A stretch of DNA of 64,000 nucleotides from Flavobacterium inviolabile (GCF_013389455.1 NZ_CP058278.1:1488001-1552000), one strand, 5' to 3'. Positions 18,107 through 27,308 are shown, counted from the first letter of the stretch. Notes: generated by a model not told the origin, from the sequence alone. Made by a program: numbers and translations.

Positions 18107-19744
18107 ATGGCAGTAGTTATTACCATGCCACGTTTAAGCGACACCATGACAGAAGGTGTTGTAGCGACCTGGTTAAAGAAAGTAGGAGATGTTGTTAAAG
18201 AAGGCGATATTCTTGCTGAGATAGAAACAGACAAAGCGACCATGGAATTTGAATCATTCAATTCCGGTACCTTGTTACATATAGGAATTCATGAAGGAGA
18301 ATCGGCGCCGGTAGATGCATTGCTTGCAATCATCGGAACACCGGGAGAAGACATTTCGGCACTATTGAATGGTGGCGGAAAAGAAGCCACAGCGCCTAAA
18401 GAAGAAGCTCCGGCAAAAGCGGAAGAAACCAAAACTTCCGATACACCACAGGCAGCTGCAGCTATTCCTGCAGGAGTAAAAGTGGTAACCATGCCGCGTT
18501 TAAGTGATACCATGACAGACGGAACAGTGGCAACCTGGTTGAAGAAAATCGGGGATACTGTTGCGGAAGGTGATATCCTTGCTGAAATTGAAACGGATAA
18601 AGCGACTATGGAGTTTGAATCGTTCAATTCCGGAACACTATTATATATTGGTGTTGCAGAAGGACAAACAGCTCCGGTAGACAGTATACTGGCAATCATC
18701 GGACCTGCGGGAACAGATGTTGCCGGAATTGCAGCCAATTATACTTCTGGAGGAAATGTTGAAGCTCCGGCTGAAGAAAAAGCAGCTGAGGTAAAAACAG
18801 AAACAACAGCAGTAGCAGCGGAATCACAGGCAGCGGATAACAGCAGAATCTTTGCTTCTCCGTTAGCGAAAAAAGTAGCTCAGGAAAAAGGCGTTAATCT
18901 TTCTCAGGTAAAAGGTTCCGGTGAAAACGGACGTATCGTTAAGAAAGACGTTGAAAATTATACACCGCAGCAAACCGCAGCGGCAGCACAGCCACAAAAA
19001 GCAGCAGAACAAACAACTGCAGCGGCTGCACCACAGGTGAAACCATTTGTTCCGGCAGGAGAAGTTTATGCAGAAGAAGTGAAAAACTCACAAATGCGTA
19101 AAACAATTGCCCGCAGACTGGCCGAATCGAAGTTTACTGCACCGCACTATTATTTGACCATTGAAGTGGCTATGGATAATGCCATCGCTTCCCGTGAAAT
19201 GATCAACGGATTGCCGGAAACGAAAGTTTCGTTCAACGATATGGTTATCAAAGCCTGTGCCATGGCATTGAAAAAACATCCGCAGGTAAATTCACAATGG
19301 AAAGATGATGTAACCGTTATCAACCACCATGTGAACATCGGAGTAGCAGTTGCTGTTGAAGACGGATTGGTAGTACCGGTATTGCGTTTTGCAGACCAGC
19401 TGACGTTGTCTCAAATCGGGGCTAATGTAAAAGATGTTGCCGGAAGAGCAAGAAACAAAAAATTACAGCCTGCAGAAATGGAAGGAAGTACGTTTACTGT
19501 TTCTAACCTGGGAATGTTCGGTATTACTGAATTTACATCAATCATCAACCAGCCGAACTCCGCTATTCTTTCGGTAGGAGCTATTGTTGAAAAACCAGTA
19601 GTTCGTAACGGACAGATCGTTGTCGGGAATACAATGAAAGTAACGTTAGCCTGCGATCACAGAACTGTTGACGGAGCTACCGGAGCACAGTTTTTACAAA
19701 CACTAAGACAATATTTGGAAAATCCGGTGACAATGCTTGCCTAA
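18107..19744 (+). CDS. pdhC: Pyruvate dehydrogenase E2 (dihydrolipoamide acetyltransferase)
   Basis: 545 aa. Order of domains: lipoyl domain 1 (residues about 1-78, lipoyl Lys 43 in ETDKATME), Ala/Pro/Glu-rich linker, lipoyl domain 2 (about 125-200, Lys 165, same motif), linker, E3/E1-binding domain (about 246-280, FASPLAKKVAQEKG) and catalytic domain (about 315-545) with DHRTVDGATGAQFL near the C-terminus (His and Asp of the CAT-like active site). It forms the multimeric core of the pyruvate dehydrogenase complex. The two lipoyl domains are nearly identical in protein but have diverged at third codon positions. It is co-transcribed with pdhA and followed by a terminator. Confidence 0.96.
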   Translation: MAVVITMPRLSDTMTEGVVATWLKKVGDVVKEGDILAEIETDKATMEFESFNSGTLLHIGIHEGESAPVDALLAIIGTPGEDISALLNGGGKEATAPKEEAPAKAEETKTSDTPQAAAAIPAGVKVVTMPRLSDTMTDGTVATWLKKIGDTVAEGDILAEIETDKATMEFESFNSGTLLYIGVAEGQTAPVDSILAIIGPAGTDVAGIAANYTSGGNVEAPAEEKAAEVKTETTAVAAESQAADNSRIFASPLAKKVAQEKGVNLSQVKGSGENGRIVKKDVENYTPQQTAAAAQPQKAAEQTTAAAAPQVKPFVPAGEVYAEEVKNSQMRKTIARRLAESKFTAPHYYLTIEVAMDNAIASREMINGLPETKVSFNDMVIKACAMALKKHPQVNSQWKDDVTVINHHVNIGVAVAVEDGLVVPVLRFADQLTLSQIGANVKDVAGRARNKKLQPAEMEGSTFTVSNLGMFGITEFTSIINQPNSAILSVGAIVEKPVVRNGQIVVGNTMKVTLACDHRTVDGATGAQFLQTLRQYLENPVTMLA

Positions 19745-19767
19745 TTCCGGAAATTATCACAATAAAT

Positions 19768-19804
19768 AAAATCCCGTCCTGAATTTCAAGACGGGATTTT
19801 TCTT
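19768..19804 (+). terminator. Terminator of pdhA-pdhC
   Basis: AAAATCCCGTC and GACGGGATTTT form a stem around a short loop, followed by T-rich sequence. Confidence 0.85.
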
Positions 19805-19834
19805 ATTTTAGCAAAAGTGTAAAAAATATTTTCA

Positions 19835-20803
19835 ATGAGAAAAATACTCTACTTTTTGCCCTTTTTGTTTTTAGGATGTTCAACATCCAATACTAAAAAA
19901 GCGGATGATAAATCGGTTACGGCTGTTAAAACGGCTTATCAGGTACAACAGAAATCGGTTTCCGGTACTTTGGAATACCTGGCTTCAGATGAACTACAGG
20001 GACGTGATAGCGGAAGTGAAGGAATCGAAAAAGCGGCGCAGTTTTTAGAAAAGATGCTTAAGGATAACAATATTAAGCCCTATTTTAAAACCTATAGAGA
20101 TACTCTTGGAAACTTCGACAAACCGGCTTATAACATTGTAGGGGTGATTGAAGGGAATGATCCGAAACTAAAAAAGGAATATGTGATTATCGGGGCGCAT
20201 TACGATCATATCGGATTGGCACAAAAAGCAATCAATGGCGATAATATTGCAAACGGGGCAAATGATAATGCCTCCGGAACAACGGTAGCTTCCGAAGTCG
20301 CTAAATACTTTGCCAAAAATAAAACCAACAAAAGAAGCCTGCTGATTGTTTTTTTCTCGGCAGAAGAGAAAGGATTGCTGGGATCGTATCATTTAGCGAA
20401 GAAACTGAAAGCACAAAACTTTAACCTGTATTCCATGCTGAATTTTGAAATGCTTGGCGTACCGATGAAAAGAGATTTTGCTTCGTATATAACCGGATTC
20501 GGAAAATCGAATATGGCTAAAAAAATAAATGAATATACCGGAAAGAATACAGTAGGTTTTTTACCGGTTGAATTGCAGTACCGCCTGTTTATGGCATCGG
20601 ATAATTACCCGTTCTTTGTGGAATTCCATGTGCCGGCACAAACAGTATCGACATTCGATTTTGAAAATTTTGAATATTACCACCATGTTTTTGATGAGTT
20701 CAAGCTGATGGATACGGCACACATGGCTGCCTATGCACAGGAAATTATTCCGGCTGTAGAAGGTATGACCAACTCTAAAGAAAAAGAAATCAAATTAAAT
20801 TAA
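19835..20803 (+). CDS. M28-family zinc aminopeptidase, lipoprotein
   Basis: 322 aa from ATG 19835. The lipoprotein signal is MRKILYFLPFLFLGC with the lipobox Cys about 15. The M28 zinc peptidase core shows all expected metal and catalytic elements: GAHYDHIG (His), NGANDNASGT (Asp bridging), FFSAEEKGLLGS (catalytic Glu and ligand Glu), MLNFEMLG and FEYYHHVFDEF (last His). It probably acts on peptides in the periplasm or at the outer membrane. There is no T9SS tail. It is transcribed alone or with the following SDR gene 45 bp downstream; a weak hairpin lies between. Confidence 0.9.
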   Translation: MRKILYFLPFLFLGCSTSNTKKADDKSVTAVKTAYQVQQKSVSGTLEYLASDELQGRDSGSEGIEKAAQFLEKMLKDNNIKPYFKTYRDTLGNFDKPAYNIVGVIEGNDPKLKKEYVIIGAHYDHIGLAQKAINGDNIANGANDNASGTTVASEVAKYFAKNKTNKRSLLIVFFSAEEKGLLGSYHLAKKLKAQNFNLYSMLNFEMLGVPMKRDFASYITGFGKSNMAKKINEYTGKNTVGFLPVELQYRLFMASDNYPFFVEFHVPAQTVSTFDFENFEYYHHVFDEFKLMDTAHMAAYAQEIIPAVEGMTNSKEKEIKLN

Positions 20804-20806
20804 TGC

Positions 20807-20834
20807 AAAAAAGGAGGTGTTGCAGCATCCTTTT
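20807..20834 (+). terminator. Possible weak terminator
   Basis: AAAAGGA and TCCTTTT form a 7-bp stem around a 12-nt loop after the M28 peptidase stop. The U-tract is short, so read-through into the SDR gene is likely. Confidence 0.3.
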
Positions 20835-20848
20835 GATTACCATAAAAA

Positions 20849-21526
20849 ATGAAAAATATTATAATAACAGGAACCAGCAGAGGGATAGGATATGAATTAG
20901 CCTTGCAGTTTGCCAAAGCCGGACACAATGTTTTAGCTATTTCAAGAAAACAACCGCAGGTGCTATTGGAAAATGAAAAGATTACGTGTTTAAGCGTTGA
21001 TTTATCAGTAGAGGCAGAACTGGAAAAGGTGAAACAATTTATCGTGACCTCCTGGAAAACAGTAGACATCATCATTCATAATGCCGGTTCTTTATTATTA
21101 AAACCGTTTGCTGAAATTGAAGCTCAGGAATTTGAAAATATCTATAAAGTAAATGTTTTTGGTGTTGCTAACCTGACCAGAATTTGTTTGCCCTATTTGC
21201 AAAAAGGAAGCCATGTGGTCACCATAAGCAGCATGGGAGGAATTCAGGGAAGTATGAAATTTGCCGGATTGGCGGCTTACAGTTCCAGTAAAGGAGCGGT
21301 GATTACGTTATCGGAATTACTGGCAGAAGAATATAAGGAAAACGGTATTTCGTTTAATGTTCTGGCATTGGGTGCGGTACAAACCGAAATGCTGCAGGAA
21401 GCATTCCCGGGTTATGAAGCCCCGGTTTCGGCAACGGAAATGGCGGATTATATCTATAATTTTGCCCTTACCGGGAATAAATATTACAACGGAAAAGTGT
21501 TGCAGGTTTCTTCTACAACACCATAA
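20849..21526 (+). CDS. Short-chain dehydrogenase/reductase
   Basis: 225 aa classical SDR. The NAD(P)-binding motif TGTSRGIG (residues 7-14) is followed by NAG in IIHNAGSLL, catalytic Ser in TISSMGG, and YSSSKGA holding the catalytic Tyr and Lys (YxxxK). Arg after the Gly-rich motif favours NADP. Substrate cannot be told. It is the first of a likely three-gene run (SDR, SprT-like, manC), with spacings of 35 and 46 bp. Confidence 0.9.
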   Translation: MKNIIITGTSRGIGYELALQFAKAGHNVLAISRKQPQVLLENEKITCLSVDLSVEAELEKVKQFIVTSWKTVDIIIHNAGSLLLKPFAEIEAQEFENIYKVNVFGVANLTRICLPYLQKGSHVVTISSMGGIQGSMKFAGLAAYSSSKGAVITLSELLAEEYKENGISFNVLALGAVQTEMLQEAFPGYEAPVSATEMADYIYNFALTGNKYYNGKVLQVSSTTP

Positions 21527-21561
21527 TACAACGAGAAGAAAGGTAAAAGCCAGGAAAGAAG

Positions 21562-22161
21562 ATGAAAGAGAAATTAGCTCCCTACATACCGGAACATGCT
21601 TTGGACAATATCTTTGAGCTTATTAAGGCAAATCGTGTCCATCTGAAAATTGTGAATGAAAGGGTAACCCGTCATGGCGATTACCGAAAACATCCCGACG
21701 GTTACCATCAGATTACCGTAAATGCCAGTTTGAATAAATACCGGTTTTTGATGACATTGATTCATGAGATTGCCCATTTGGTTGCTTTTGAAAAATTTGG
21801 CAGAAATATAAAACCGCATGGCGATGAATGGAAGCTTACTTTTCAGCGTTTAATGGTTCCCTATTTGCGTCCGGAGATTTTTCCGGGACAATTGCTGCCG
21901 TTACTGGCAAGACATTTCCGGAATCCGAAAGCGAGCAGCGATACCGATGCAACTTTAGCATTAGCCTTAAAACAATTTGACCCCGCAAACGATAAAAATT
22001 ATATCTTTGAGATTCCGTATGGAAGTGTTTTTCGTATTCATAATGGCAGAATCTTTAAAAAAGGAGCACAGCGAATCAAACGTTTTGAATGTATGGAAGT
22101 GAGTTCGGGAAGAGTATATCTTTTTAACCCCAATGCTGAAGTAGAATTATTGCCGAACTAA
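21562..22161 (+). CDS. SprT-like zinc metalloprotease-domain protein
   Basis: 199 aa. The HExxH zinc motif is HEIAH at residues about 68-72, within MTLIHEIAHLVAFEKFG; the third ligand is His in KPHGDEWK. This is the SprT/Spartan fold (short metalloprotease domain). The C-terminal half GSVFRIHNGRIFKKGAQR and RFECMEVSSGRVYLFNP lacks the usual paired Cys of a zinc ribbon. Role in Bacteroidetes is not established. The start at ATG 21562 gives a normal N-terminus; ATG and upstream purines AGGAAAGAAG may aid initiation. Confidence 0.88.
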   Translation: MKEKLAPYIPEHALDNIFELIKANRVHLKIVNERVTRHGDYRKHPDGYHQITVNASLNKYRFLMTLIHEIAHLVAFEKFGRNIKPHGDEWKLTFQRLMVPYLRPEIFPGQLLPLLARHFRNPKASSDTDATLALALKQFDPANDKNYIFEIPYGSVFRIHNGRIFKKGAQRIKRFECMEVSSGRVYLFNPNAEVELLPN

Positions 22162-22207
22162 ACGAACAGAAAATAAATAAAAGCCACGTGCAAAGTGGTA
22201 CTTTACA

Positions 22208-23269
22208 ATGAATAAAAATTATTATGCAATATTAATGGCCGGTGGAGTCGGATCCCGATTCTGGCCAGTCAGTACTGTCGATTTCCCAAAGCAGTTTCAC
22301 GATATGTTAGGAACCGGGGAAACATTAATTCAAAAGACCTTTAGCAGACTTTCCAAGATAATTCCCGCAGAAAATATTCTGATTTTAACCAATGAGCGTT
22401 ACAATCAGCTGGTGCTGGAACAATTGCCTCAGGTAAAGCAGGATCAGGTGATTTTAGAGCCTGTAATGCGAAATACAGCACCTTGTATATTGTTTGCTTC
22501 TTTAAAAATTCAAAAGCAAAATCCGGACGCCTTAATGGTAGTTGCGCCAAGCGATCACTGGATAGAGGATGAAGAACAATTTATAGCAAACCTGGAGCGG
22601 TCGTTTGAATGTTGTAAAAAAGACAATGTGTTGATGACTTTGGGGATTTTACCGACTTTCCCGAATACCGGTTACGGTTATATCGAGTTTAATAAACTGG
22701 ATAATAATCCGATAAAAAAAGTCGTTCAGTTTAGAGAAAAACCAAACTATACCACTGCAAAAAGCTTTATTCAAAGCCGAAACTTTTTATGGAATGCCGG
22801 AATCTTTATCTGGAGCGTACAGTCCATTATAGAAGCTTTTGATACCTTTTTACCGGAAATGGTAAGTTTGTTTGAAAAAGGAAAAGCCTATTATAATACT
22901 TCCCGTGAACAGGAGTTTATCAATGAGCATTATGCTGATGCCGAAAATATCTCGATCGATTATGCGGTATTGGAAAAAGCAAAAAATGTATATGTATTGC
23001 CGGCAACGTTCGATTGGAACGATTTGGGTACCTGGGGTTCATTACATGAAAAACTACCGAAAGACGAGCAGTTTAATGCGGTTGTAAATGCGACCATGAT
23101 CTTGGAGAATGCATCCAATAATATTATTCGTACCGAAGGAAAGAAACTGGTGGTAATTAACGGGCTGAGTGACTTTATTATTGTGGATAAAGACGATACG
23201 CTGTTGATCTTCCCTAAAGAGAAAGAGCAGGAGATCAAGAAAATCAGTACCTTATTGGATAAAAAATAA
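22208..23269 (+). CDS. manC: Mannose-1-phosphate guanylyltransferase
   Basis: 353 aa. It forms GDP-mannose from GTP and mannose-1-phosphate for cell-surface polysaccharides and glycoproteins. Nucleotidyltransferase signatures are LMAGGVGSRFWPVS (residues about 9-22), APSDHW, GYGYIEF, FREKP and NAGIFIWS. It is a monofunctional, short form with no C-terminal phosphomannose isomerase cupin domain. It ends at a bidirectional hairpin shared with the convergent Mla-type operon. Confidence 0.92.
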   Translation: MNKNYYAILMAGGVGSRFWPVSTVDFPKQFHDMLGTGETLIQKTFSRLSKIIPAENILILTNERYNQLVLEQLPQVKQDQVILEPVMRNTAPCILFASLKIQKQNPDALMVVAPSDHWIEDEEQFIANLERSFECCKKDNVLMTLGILPTFPNTGYGYIEFNKLDNNPIKKVVQFREKPNYTTAKSFIQSRNFLWNAGIFIWSVQSIIEAFDTFLPEMVSLFEKGKAYYNTSREQEFINEHYADAENISIDYAVLEKAKNVYVLPATFDWNDLGTWGSLHEKLPKDEQFNAVVNATMILENASNNIIRTEGKKLVVINGLSDFIIVDKDDTLLIFPKEKEQEIKKISTLLDKK

Positions 23270-23294
23270 AAAGAGCCGTATGGCTCTTTTTTTA
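23268..23294. terminator. Bidirectional terminator between manC and the MlaF-like gene
   Basis: AAAAAGAGCC-GTAT-GGCTCTTTTTTT overlaps the ends of both convergent genes. Confidence 0.8.
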
Positions 23295-24056
23295 TGATTC
23301 TCTGTTTTGTGCTTTTCGTACCTTTTTAAACAGGTTCGAAGAGTATACGAAATCAACAATGGCTTCATTGTCGGTTTTAAAAATTTCTTTTTTGGTTCCT
23401 TCCCAGGCTAAGACACCTTCTTTCAGGAAAATGATCTTTTCGCCAATTTCCATAACGGAGTTCATATCGTGGGTGTTGATCACCGTTGTAATATTGTATT
23501 CTTCCGTAATTTCCTTAATTAGGTTGTCAATTACAATAGAGGTTTTAGGATCCAATCCGGAGTTGGGCTCATCGCAAAACAGGTATTTCGGATTGTTTAC
23601 TATTGCACGGGCAATAGCCACACGTTTCTGCATACCTCCGGAAATTTCGGATGGTTTTTTCTTATGTGCATCAATCAGTTTGACACGCTCAATAACAAAA
23701 TCAACGCGTTCCTGGATTTCTCTCGGACTTTTGTTGGTAAACATTTTTAAAGGGAAACCAACATTCTCTTCTACCGTCATCGAATCAAAAAGCGCACTAC
23801 CCTGGAATACCATTCCGATTTCGGTACGCAAATCACGCTTTTCATCATTGGTAAGATCGGAATAAATTCTGCCGTCAAAGGAAATGGTTCCTTTGTCGGG
23901 CGTGTGAATTCCCAGTAAACTTTTTAAAAGTACCGTTTTTCCGGAACCACTCTGTCCAATGATAAGATTGGTTTTTCCGGTTTCAAAAATGGCAGAAATG
24001 CCTTTTAGTACTTTGGATTCACCAAATGATTTTTCTATATCTTTTACTTCTATCAT
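23292..24056 (-). CDS. ABC transporter ATP-binding protein, MlaF-like
   Basis: 254 aa ATPase. Walker A is IGQSGSGKTVLLKSL (residues about 33-47), signature EISGGMQKRVAIARA and Walker B KYLFCDEPNSGLDP; the H-loop is VINTHDMNS. The NSGLDP and SGGM variants are characteristic of the MlaF/MCE-type phospholipid transport family. Its start is 2 bp after the stop of the permease gene, so the two form an ABC module for lipid trafficking between inner and outer membranes. No MlaD (MCE) gene is seen next to it. Confidence 0.9.
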   Translation of the reverse strand: MIEVKDIEKSFGESKVLKGISAIFETGKTNLIIGQSGSGKTVLLKSLLGIHTPDKGTISFDGRIYSDLTNDEKRDLRTEIGMVFQGSALFDSMTVEENVGFPLKMFTNKSPREIQERVDFVIERVKLIDAHKKKPSEISGGMQKRVAIARAIVNNPKYLFCDEPNSGLDPKTSIVIDNLIKEITEEYNITTVINTHDMNSVMEIGEKIIFLKEGVLAWEGTKKEIFKTDNEAIVDFVYSSNLFKKVRKAQNRES

Positions 24057-24058
24057 TT

Positions 24059-24802
24059 CTAATTGGTTAAAAGTAATTGTGTTAAAATATAATTGGCCAG
24101 AATAATTGCCACACTCGTCCAGACGAATGAAGTTGTACTGGCTTTACCTACTTCAAGAGCACCGCCTTTCATGTAATAGCCATGGAAGGAAGGGATTGTT
24201 GCCAGTAAAAGAGCGAAAACAACCGTCTTGATAAAGGCGTAGGTAACGTGAAACGGGTTAAATTCTACCTGTAACCCGGTCATAAACTCGTCACTGGAAG
24301 CAAAACCACCGTAAACACCGGCAATCCAGCCGCCTAATATTCCTAAAAACATACTCAGTCCGATAACGAACGGATACAAGAGTAAAGCAATTACTTTTGG
24401 AAAAACAAGGTAGTTCAGGGAGTTTACACCCATTACTTCCAACGCATCAATCTGTTCGGTAACCCGCATTGTTCCAATGCTGGAAGTGATAAAAGAACCC
24501 ATTTTACCGGCCATAATGATGGAGATAAAAGTAGGGGCAAATTCAAGAATCACCGATTGTCTTGTAGCAAAACCAATAAGGTATTTCGGGATTAGCGGAT
24601 TGGTTAAATTTAAAGCCGTTTGTATGGCGACAACACCTCCAACAAAGAATGAGATAAAAGCAACAATTCCAAGAGAACCGATAATCAAATCATCTATTTC
24701 TTTAAAAATCAGCTGCTTCATCGCCGACCATTTTGTCGGTTTGTTGAAGACTTCCTTCAACATCAGAAAGTATTTTCCTATTTGAGATAGATATCGAATC
24801 AT
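24059..24802 (-). CDS. MlaE-family ABC transporter permease
   Basis: 247 aa with five or six hydrophobic segments. The MlaE (DUF140) signature is present: GGVVAIQTAL, LEFAPTFISIIMAGKMGSFI, TEQIDALEVMGVNSLNYLV and, towards the C-terminus, MKGGALEVGKASTTSFVW. It works with the adjacent ATPase in lipid transport across the periplasm. It lies 72 bp downstream of the GT2 gene on the same strand, so it may be the fourth gene of the cluster starting at 27308. Confidence 0.92.
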   Translation of the reverse strand: MIRYLSQIGKYFLMLKEVFNKPTKWSAMKQLIFKEIDDLIIGSLGIVAFISFFVGGVVAIQTALNLTNPLIPKYLIGFATRQSVILEFAPTFISIIMAGKMGSFITSSIGTMRVTEQIDALEVMGVNSLNYLVFPKVIALLLYPFVIGLSMFLGILGGWIAGVYGGFASSDEFMTGLQVEFNPFHVTYAFIKTVVFALLLATIPSFHGYYMKGGALEVGKASTTSFVWTSVAIILANYILTQLLLTN

Positions 24803-24874
24803 AATGTTTAATAAATCTTGGCTAAAATACCAATAAGTTACGAGTTATGGGGTATGAATAGGGAGTTTTTTGGC

Positions 24875-25723
24875 TTACAGCAACTTCGATTTCATTTTCT
24901 GCAAGCGGTATTTCCGGATAAAACGGCCTTGTTCCGGAGTAACCAGATAAGCCTTTTTATGACGCCATGCCTTGAAAAAACCAACGATATAATCCACAAA
25001 TAAAAGCGGCTTCTTTTTTAATAAAGCCAGCTTTAAGGAAGCAATGGCAGTAATGAAAAAACCATAACGAAGACTGTAAAAAGCTTCTCCCTGTTTGTAG
25101 CGGGCTGTTTTGTTATAGTTGGCTCCTGTAGGTTTTAAATGCTTAACCTTTAAAGTGCTGTTAGTAACAACTTTCCAGTTGTAGAATTTGCACAGCAATT
25201 CGTCAACGGTGTCCCATCCCATAGCAGGTTTTAAACCGCCTATTTGATTGAAACACGCTTTTCGGTAGGCTTTAAAAGCCCCGCGGATGTGGTCTTTATC
25301 GGTCAGGTTTTCCAATATCCAGTCGCCGTTTTTTTCAATATAGGCAAATCCGCCGGCCATGCCAACGCGTTCGTCTTTTTGGAAAGCAGCGATTATGGTT
25401 TCAAAATAATTATCGGGCAAAATTAAATCGGCGTCCAGTTTTACAAGAATGTCATAATTGTCGTCAATAACTTCCAGTCCTTTTTGAAATGCCTGGATGA
25501 CTTTGCTTCCGGGTAAATGAATCGCATCCGATTTTTTTTCAATCACAGAAATCCAGGGATATTTCCGGGAAAAATCGTTTACAATTGCTTCGGTATCATC
25601 GGTTGAATTGTCATTCACCACCACCACTTTTTCGGGTAGTACTGTCTGCCCGGCTAACGATTGTAAGGTTAAAGCGATATAGGCTGCTTCATTATGTGCC
25701 GGTATAATGATATAATACCTCAT
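24875..25723 (-). CDS. Family 2 glycosyltransferase
   Basis: 282 aa GT-A fold enzyme. The N-terminus YYIIIPAHNEAAYIALTLQS is the GT2 nucleotide-sugar site, VVVNDNSTDDT follows, and the metal-binding DxD-type motif is KLDADLILP (near residue 95). GLKPAMGWDTVDE holds the ED/DE-type catalytic region. A C-terminal hydrophobic stretch (about 225-245) may attach it to the membrane. The ATG shares one base with the stop of the upstream methyltransferase (TAATG on the minus strand), showing translational coupling. Confidence 0.9.
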   Translation of the reverse strand: MRYYIIIPAHNEAAYIALTLQSLAGQTVLPEKVVVVNDNSTDDTEAIVNDFSRKYPWISVIEKKSDAIHLPGSKVIQAFQKGLEVIDDNYDILVKLDADLILPDNYFETIIAAFQKDERVGMAGGFAYIEKNGDWILENLTDKDHIRGAFKAYRKACFNQIGGLKPAMGWDTVDELLCKFYNWKVVTNSTLKVKHLKPTGANYNKTARYKQGEAFYSLRYGFFITAIASLKLALLKKKPLLFVDYIVGFFKAWRHKKAYLVTPEQGRFIRKYRLQKMKSKLL

Positions 25724-26247
25724 TATTTTACTTTTTCAGCGTAAACAATGTAATATCTCGGCGTGAAACGGCGTAGTATAGGGCGGATTCCGATTTGTTT
25801 TACCGGATTGGTGAATTTTTGACGGTCCAGTACTTTCCAGCCTGTTTTTTCTAAAAGCCAGTCCAGCTGCCAGTCTTCAAATTCATGGTAATGTCTGTCC
25901 CACATATCTGTTTTGCTGCGATAAGCAGGTGAAAACCAAAGGCGTAACGGAATGGAAAGTACCAGTTTATCGGATTGGATGTTTTCCAGTATTGTATACG
26001 GATTCAGTAAGTGCTCGAAAATTTCAAAAGCCGTGGTAACGGTGTATTCATTTTGATGTAAAGAAGACTGATCGATGTCCAGGTCTTCCCCTGTGGTATT
26101 GGATACGCTATAACCATTTTCTTTCATGATCTTTGAAAACGGATTTTCTACTCCCAGGTCTAATATCGACTCGGAAGTAGAAATATGTTTTTGAAGGAAT
26201 TCTAAAGTGTGTTTAAATCTTTTGTTCGGAAATGTTTTTTCGTACAT
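25723..26247 (-). CDS. Class I SAM-dependent methyltransferase
   Basis: 174 aa, short for the class. Motif I is degenerate (ILDLGVENPFSKIMKENGY in place of a Gly-rich loop), with TGEDLDID as the acidic motif II; TAFEIFEHLLNP is the motif-III/IV-like strand often seen in methyltransferases acting near sugars or lipids. A C-terminal beta part reads WDRHYHEFEDWQLDWLLEK. It lies between the FabH-like synthase (2 bp) and the GT2 gene (overlap 1 bp), so the three are one operon. Substrate unknown. Confidence 0.8.
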   Translation of the reverse strand: MYEKTFPNKRFKHTLEFLQKHISTSESILDLGVENPFSKIMKENGYSVSNTTGEDLDIDQSSLHQNEYTVTTAFEIFEHLLNPYTILENIQSDKLVLSIPLRLWFSPAYRSKTDMWDRHYHEFEDWQLDWLLEKTGWKVLDRQKFTNPVKQIGIRPILRRFTPRYYIVYAEKVK

Positions 26248-26249
26248 AG

Positions 26250-27308
26250 TTATAATCGATAAACGAAGGCGTTTATGTTCATTCCTGCGCCTACGGATGC
26301 AAAGATAATAACATCTCCTTTATGAAGTTCCTGATTTTCAATTTTTCCTTTTACGAGTAAGTCGTACAGGGTTGGAACCGTCGCAACGCTGGAGTTTCCT
26401 AATTTGTGGATGCTCATCGGCATAATGTCTTTGGGTGTCGGTTCCTTGTACAGGCGGAAAAACCGCTGTATGATCGCCTCATCCATTTTTTCGTTTGCCT
26501 GGTGAATCAGTACTTTTTTGACCTCCGATATCGGAATGCCACTTTTGTCCAGACATTCTTTCATTGCTTTCGGTACCTGGCTTAAGGCAAACTCATATAT
26601 TTTACGGCCGTACATTTTAATATAGCGTACATCCGGATCGTGTGTTTTGTTAAAAGAATTTCCGAAATACAGGAAATAAGCTTCATCATAGGTAAAGGAA
26701 GCGGTTTCGTGTCCTAAAACACCAACTTCTTCTTCTGTAGCCTCGATAACAGTAGCACCGGCGCCATCGGAATAAATCATACTGTCCCTGTCGTGTATGT
26801 CCACCACACGGGATAATGTTTCGGCTCCGATAACCAGGCATCTTTTTGCCATACCGGCTTTTATATAGGCATTTGCCTGAATAACTCCCTCAATCCAGCC
26901 CGGACATCCGAAAAGGATATCATAGGCAACACATTTGGGATTTTTAATCTTTAAGCTGTGCTTTACTCTGGAGGATAAGCTGGGTAGTATATCCGTTTGA
27001 ATAGCGCCTTGTTTTACATTTCCAAAATTGTGGGCAAAGATGATGTAGTCTAAGGTTTCGGGATCGATACCGGCATCTTCAATTGCTTTTTGTGCAGCAA
27101 AATAGGCAATGTCCGAAGTTAAGAGATTGCTTTCAACATACCGGCGTTCTTCTATACCGGTTATTTCCAGGAATTTTTGAGCAACTACGTCATTTGGATA
27201 TGGAAAAGGGGAGCCGTCATCGTTTAGAAACTGATGCTTTGCGAAATCCAGATTGGTTACCGTGATATCTGGGATATAACTTCCGGAACCTATTATTTTA
27301 CTATTCAT
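26250..27308 (-). CDS. FabH-like 3-oxoacyl-ACP synthase III family protein
   Basis: 352 aa thiolase-fold enzyme. The KAS-III triad is visible: Cys in DILFGCPGWIEG (near residue 130), His in LIHQANEKMDEA and Asn in LGNSSVATVPTL. GAGATVIEAT and GDVIIFASVGAGMNINAF are family regions. The N-terminus IIGSGSYIPDITVTN differs from housekeeping FabH; LFGCPG replaces the usual AxCxG environment, so this is a secondary-metabolism/lipid-type paralogue rather than the main fatty-acid initiator. It leads an operon with a methyltransferase and GT2, followed closely by Mla-type ABC genes. It may make or condense an acyl chain for a membrane lipid (inference). Confidence 0.85.
   Translation of the reverse strand: MNSKIIGSGSYIPDITVTNLDFAKHQFLNDDGSPFPYPNDVVAQKFLEITGIEERRYVESNLLTSDIAYFAAQKAIEDAGIDPETLDYIIFAHNFGNVKQGAIQTDILPSLSSRVKHSLKIKNPKCVAYDILFGCPGWIEGVIQANAYIKAGMAKRCLVIGAETLSRVVDIHDRDSMIYSDGAGATVIEATEEEVGVLGHETASFTYDEAYFLYFGNSFNKTHDPDVRYIKMYGRKIYEFALSQVPKAMKECLDKSGIPISEVKKVLIHQANEKMDEAIIQRFFRLYKEPTPKDIMPMSIHKLGNSSVATVPTLYDLLVKGKIENQELHKGDVIIFASVGAGMNINAFVYRL

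Noticed and set aside
18289..18738. 149-aa minus-strand ORF within pdhC
   Set aside because: Antisense shadow of the two lipoyl domains; no known motifs and codon usage follows the real gene on plus.
23359..23865. 168-aa plus-strand ORF
   Set aside because: Antisense of the MlaF-like ATPase gene.
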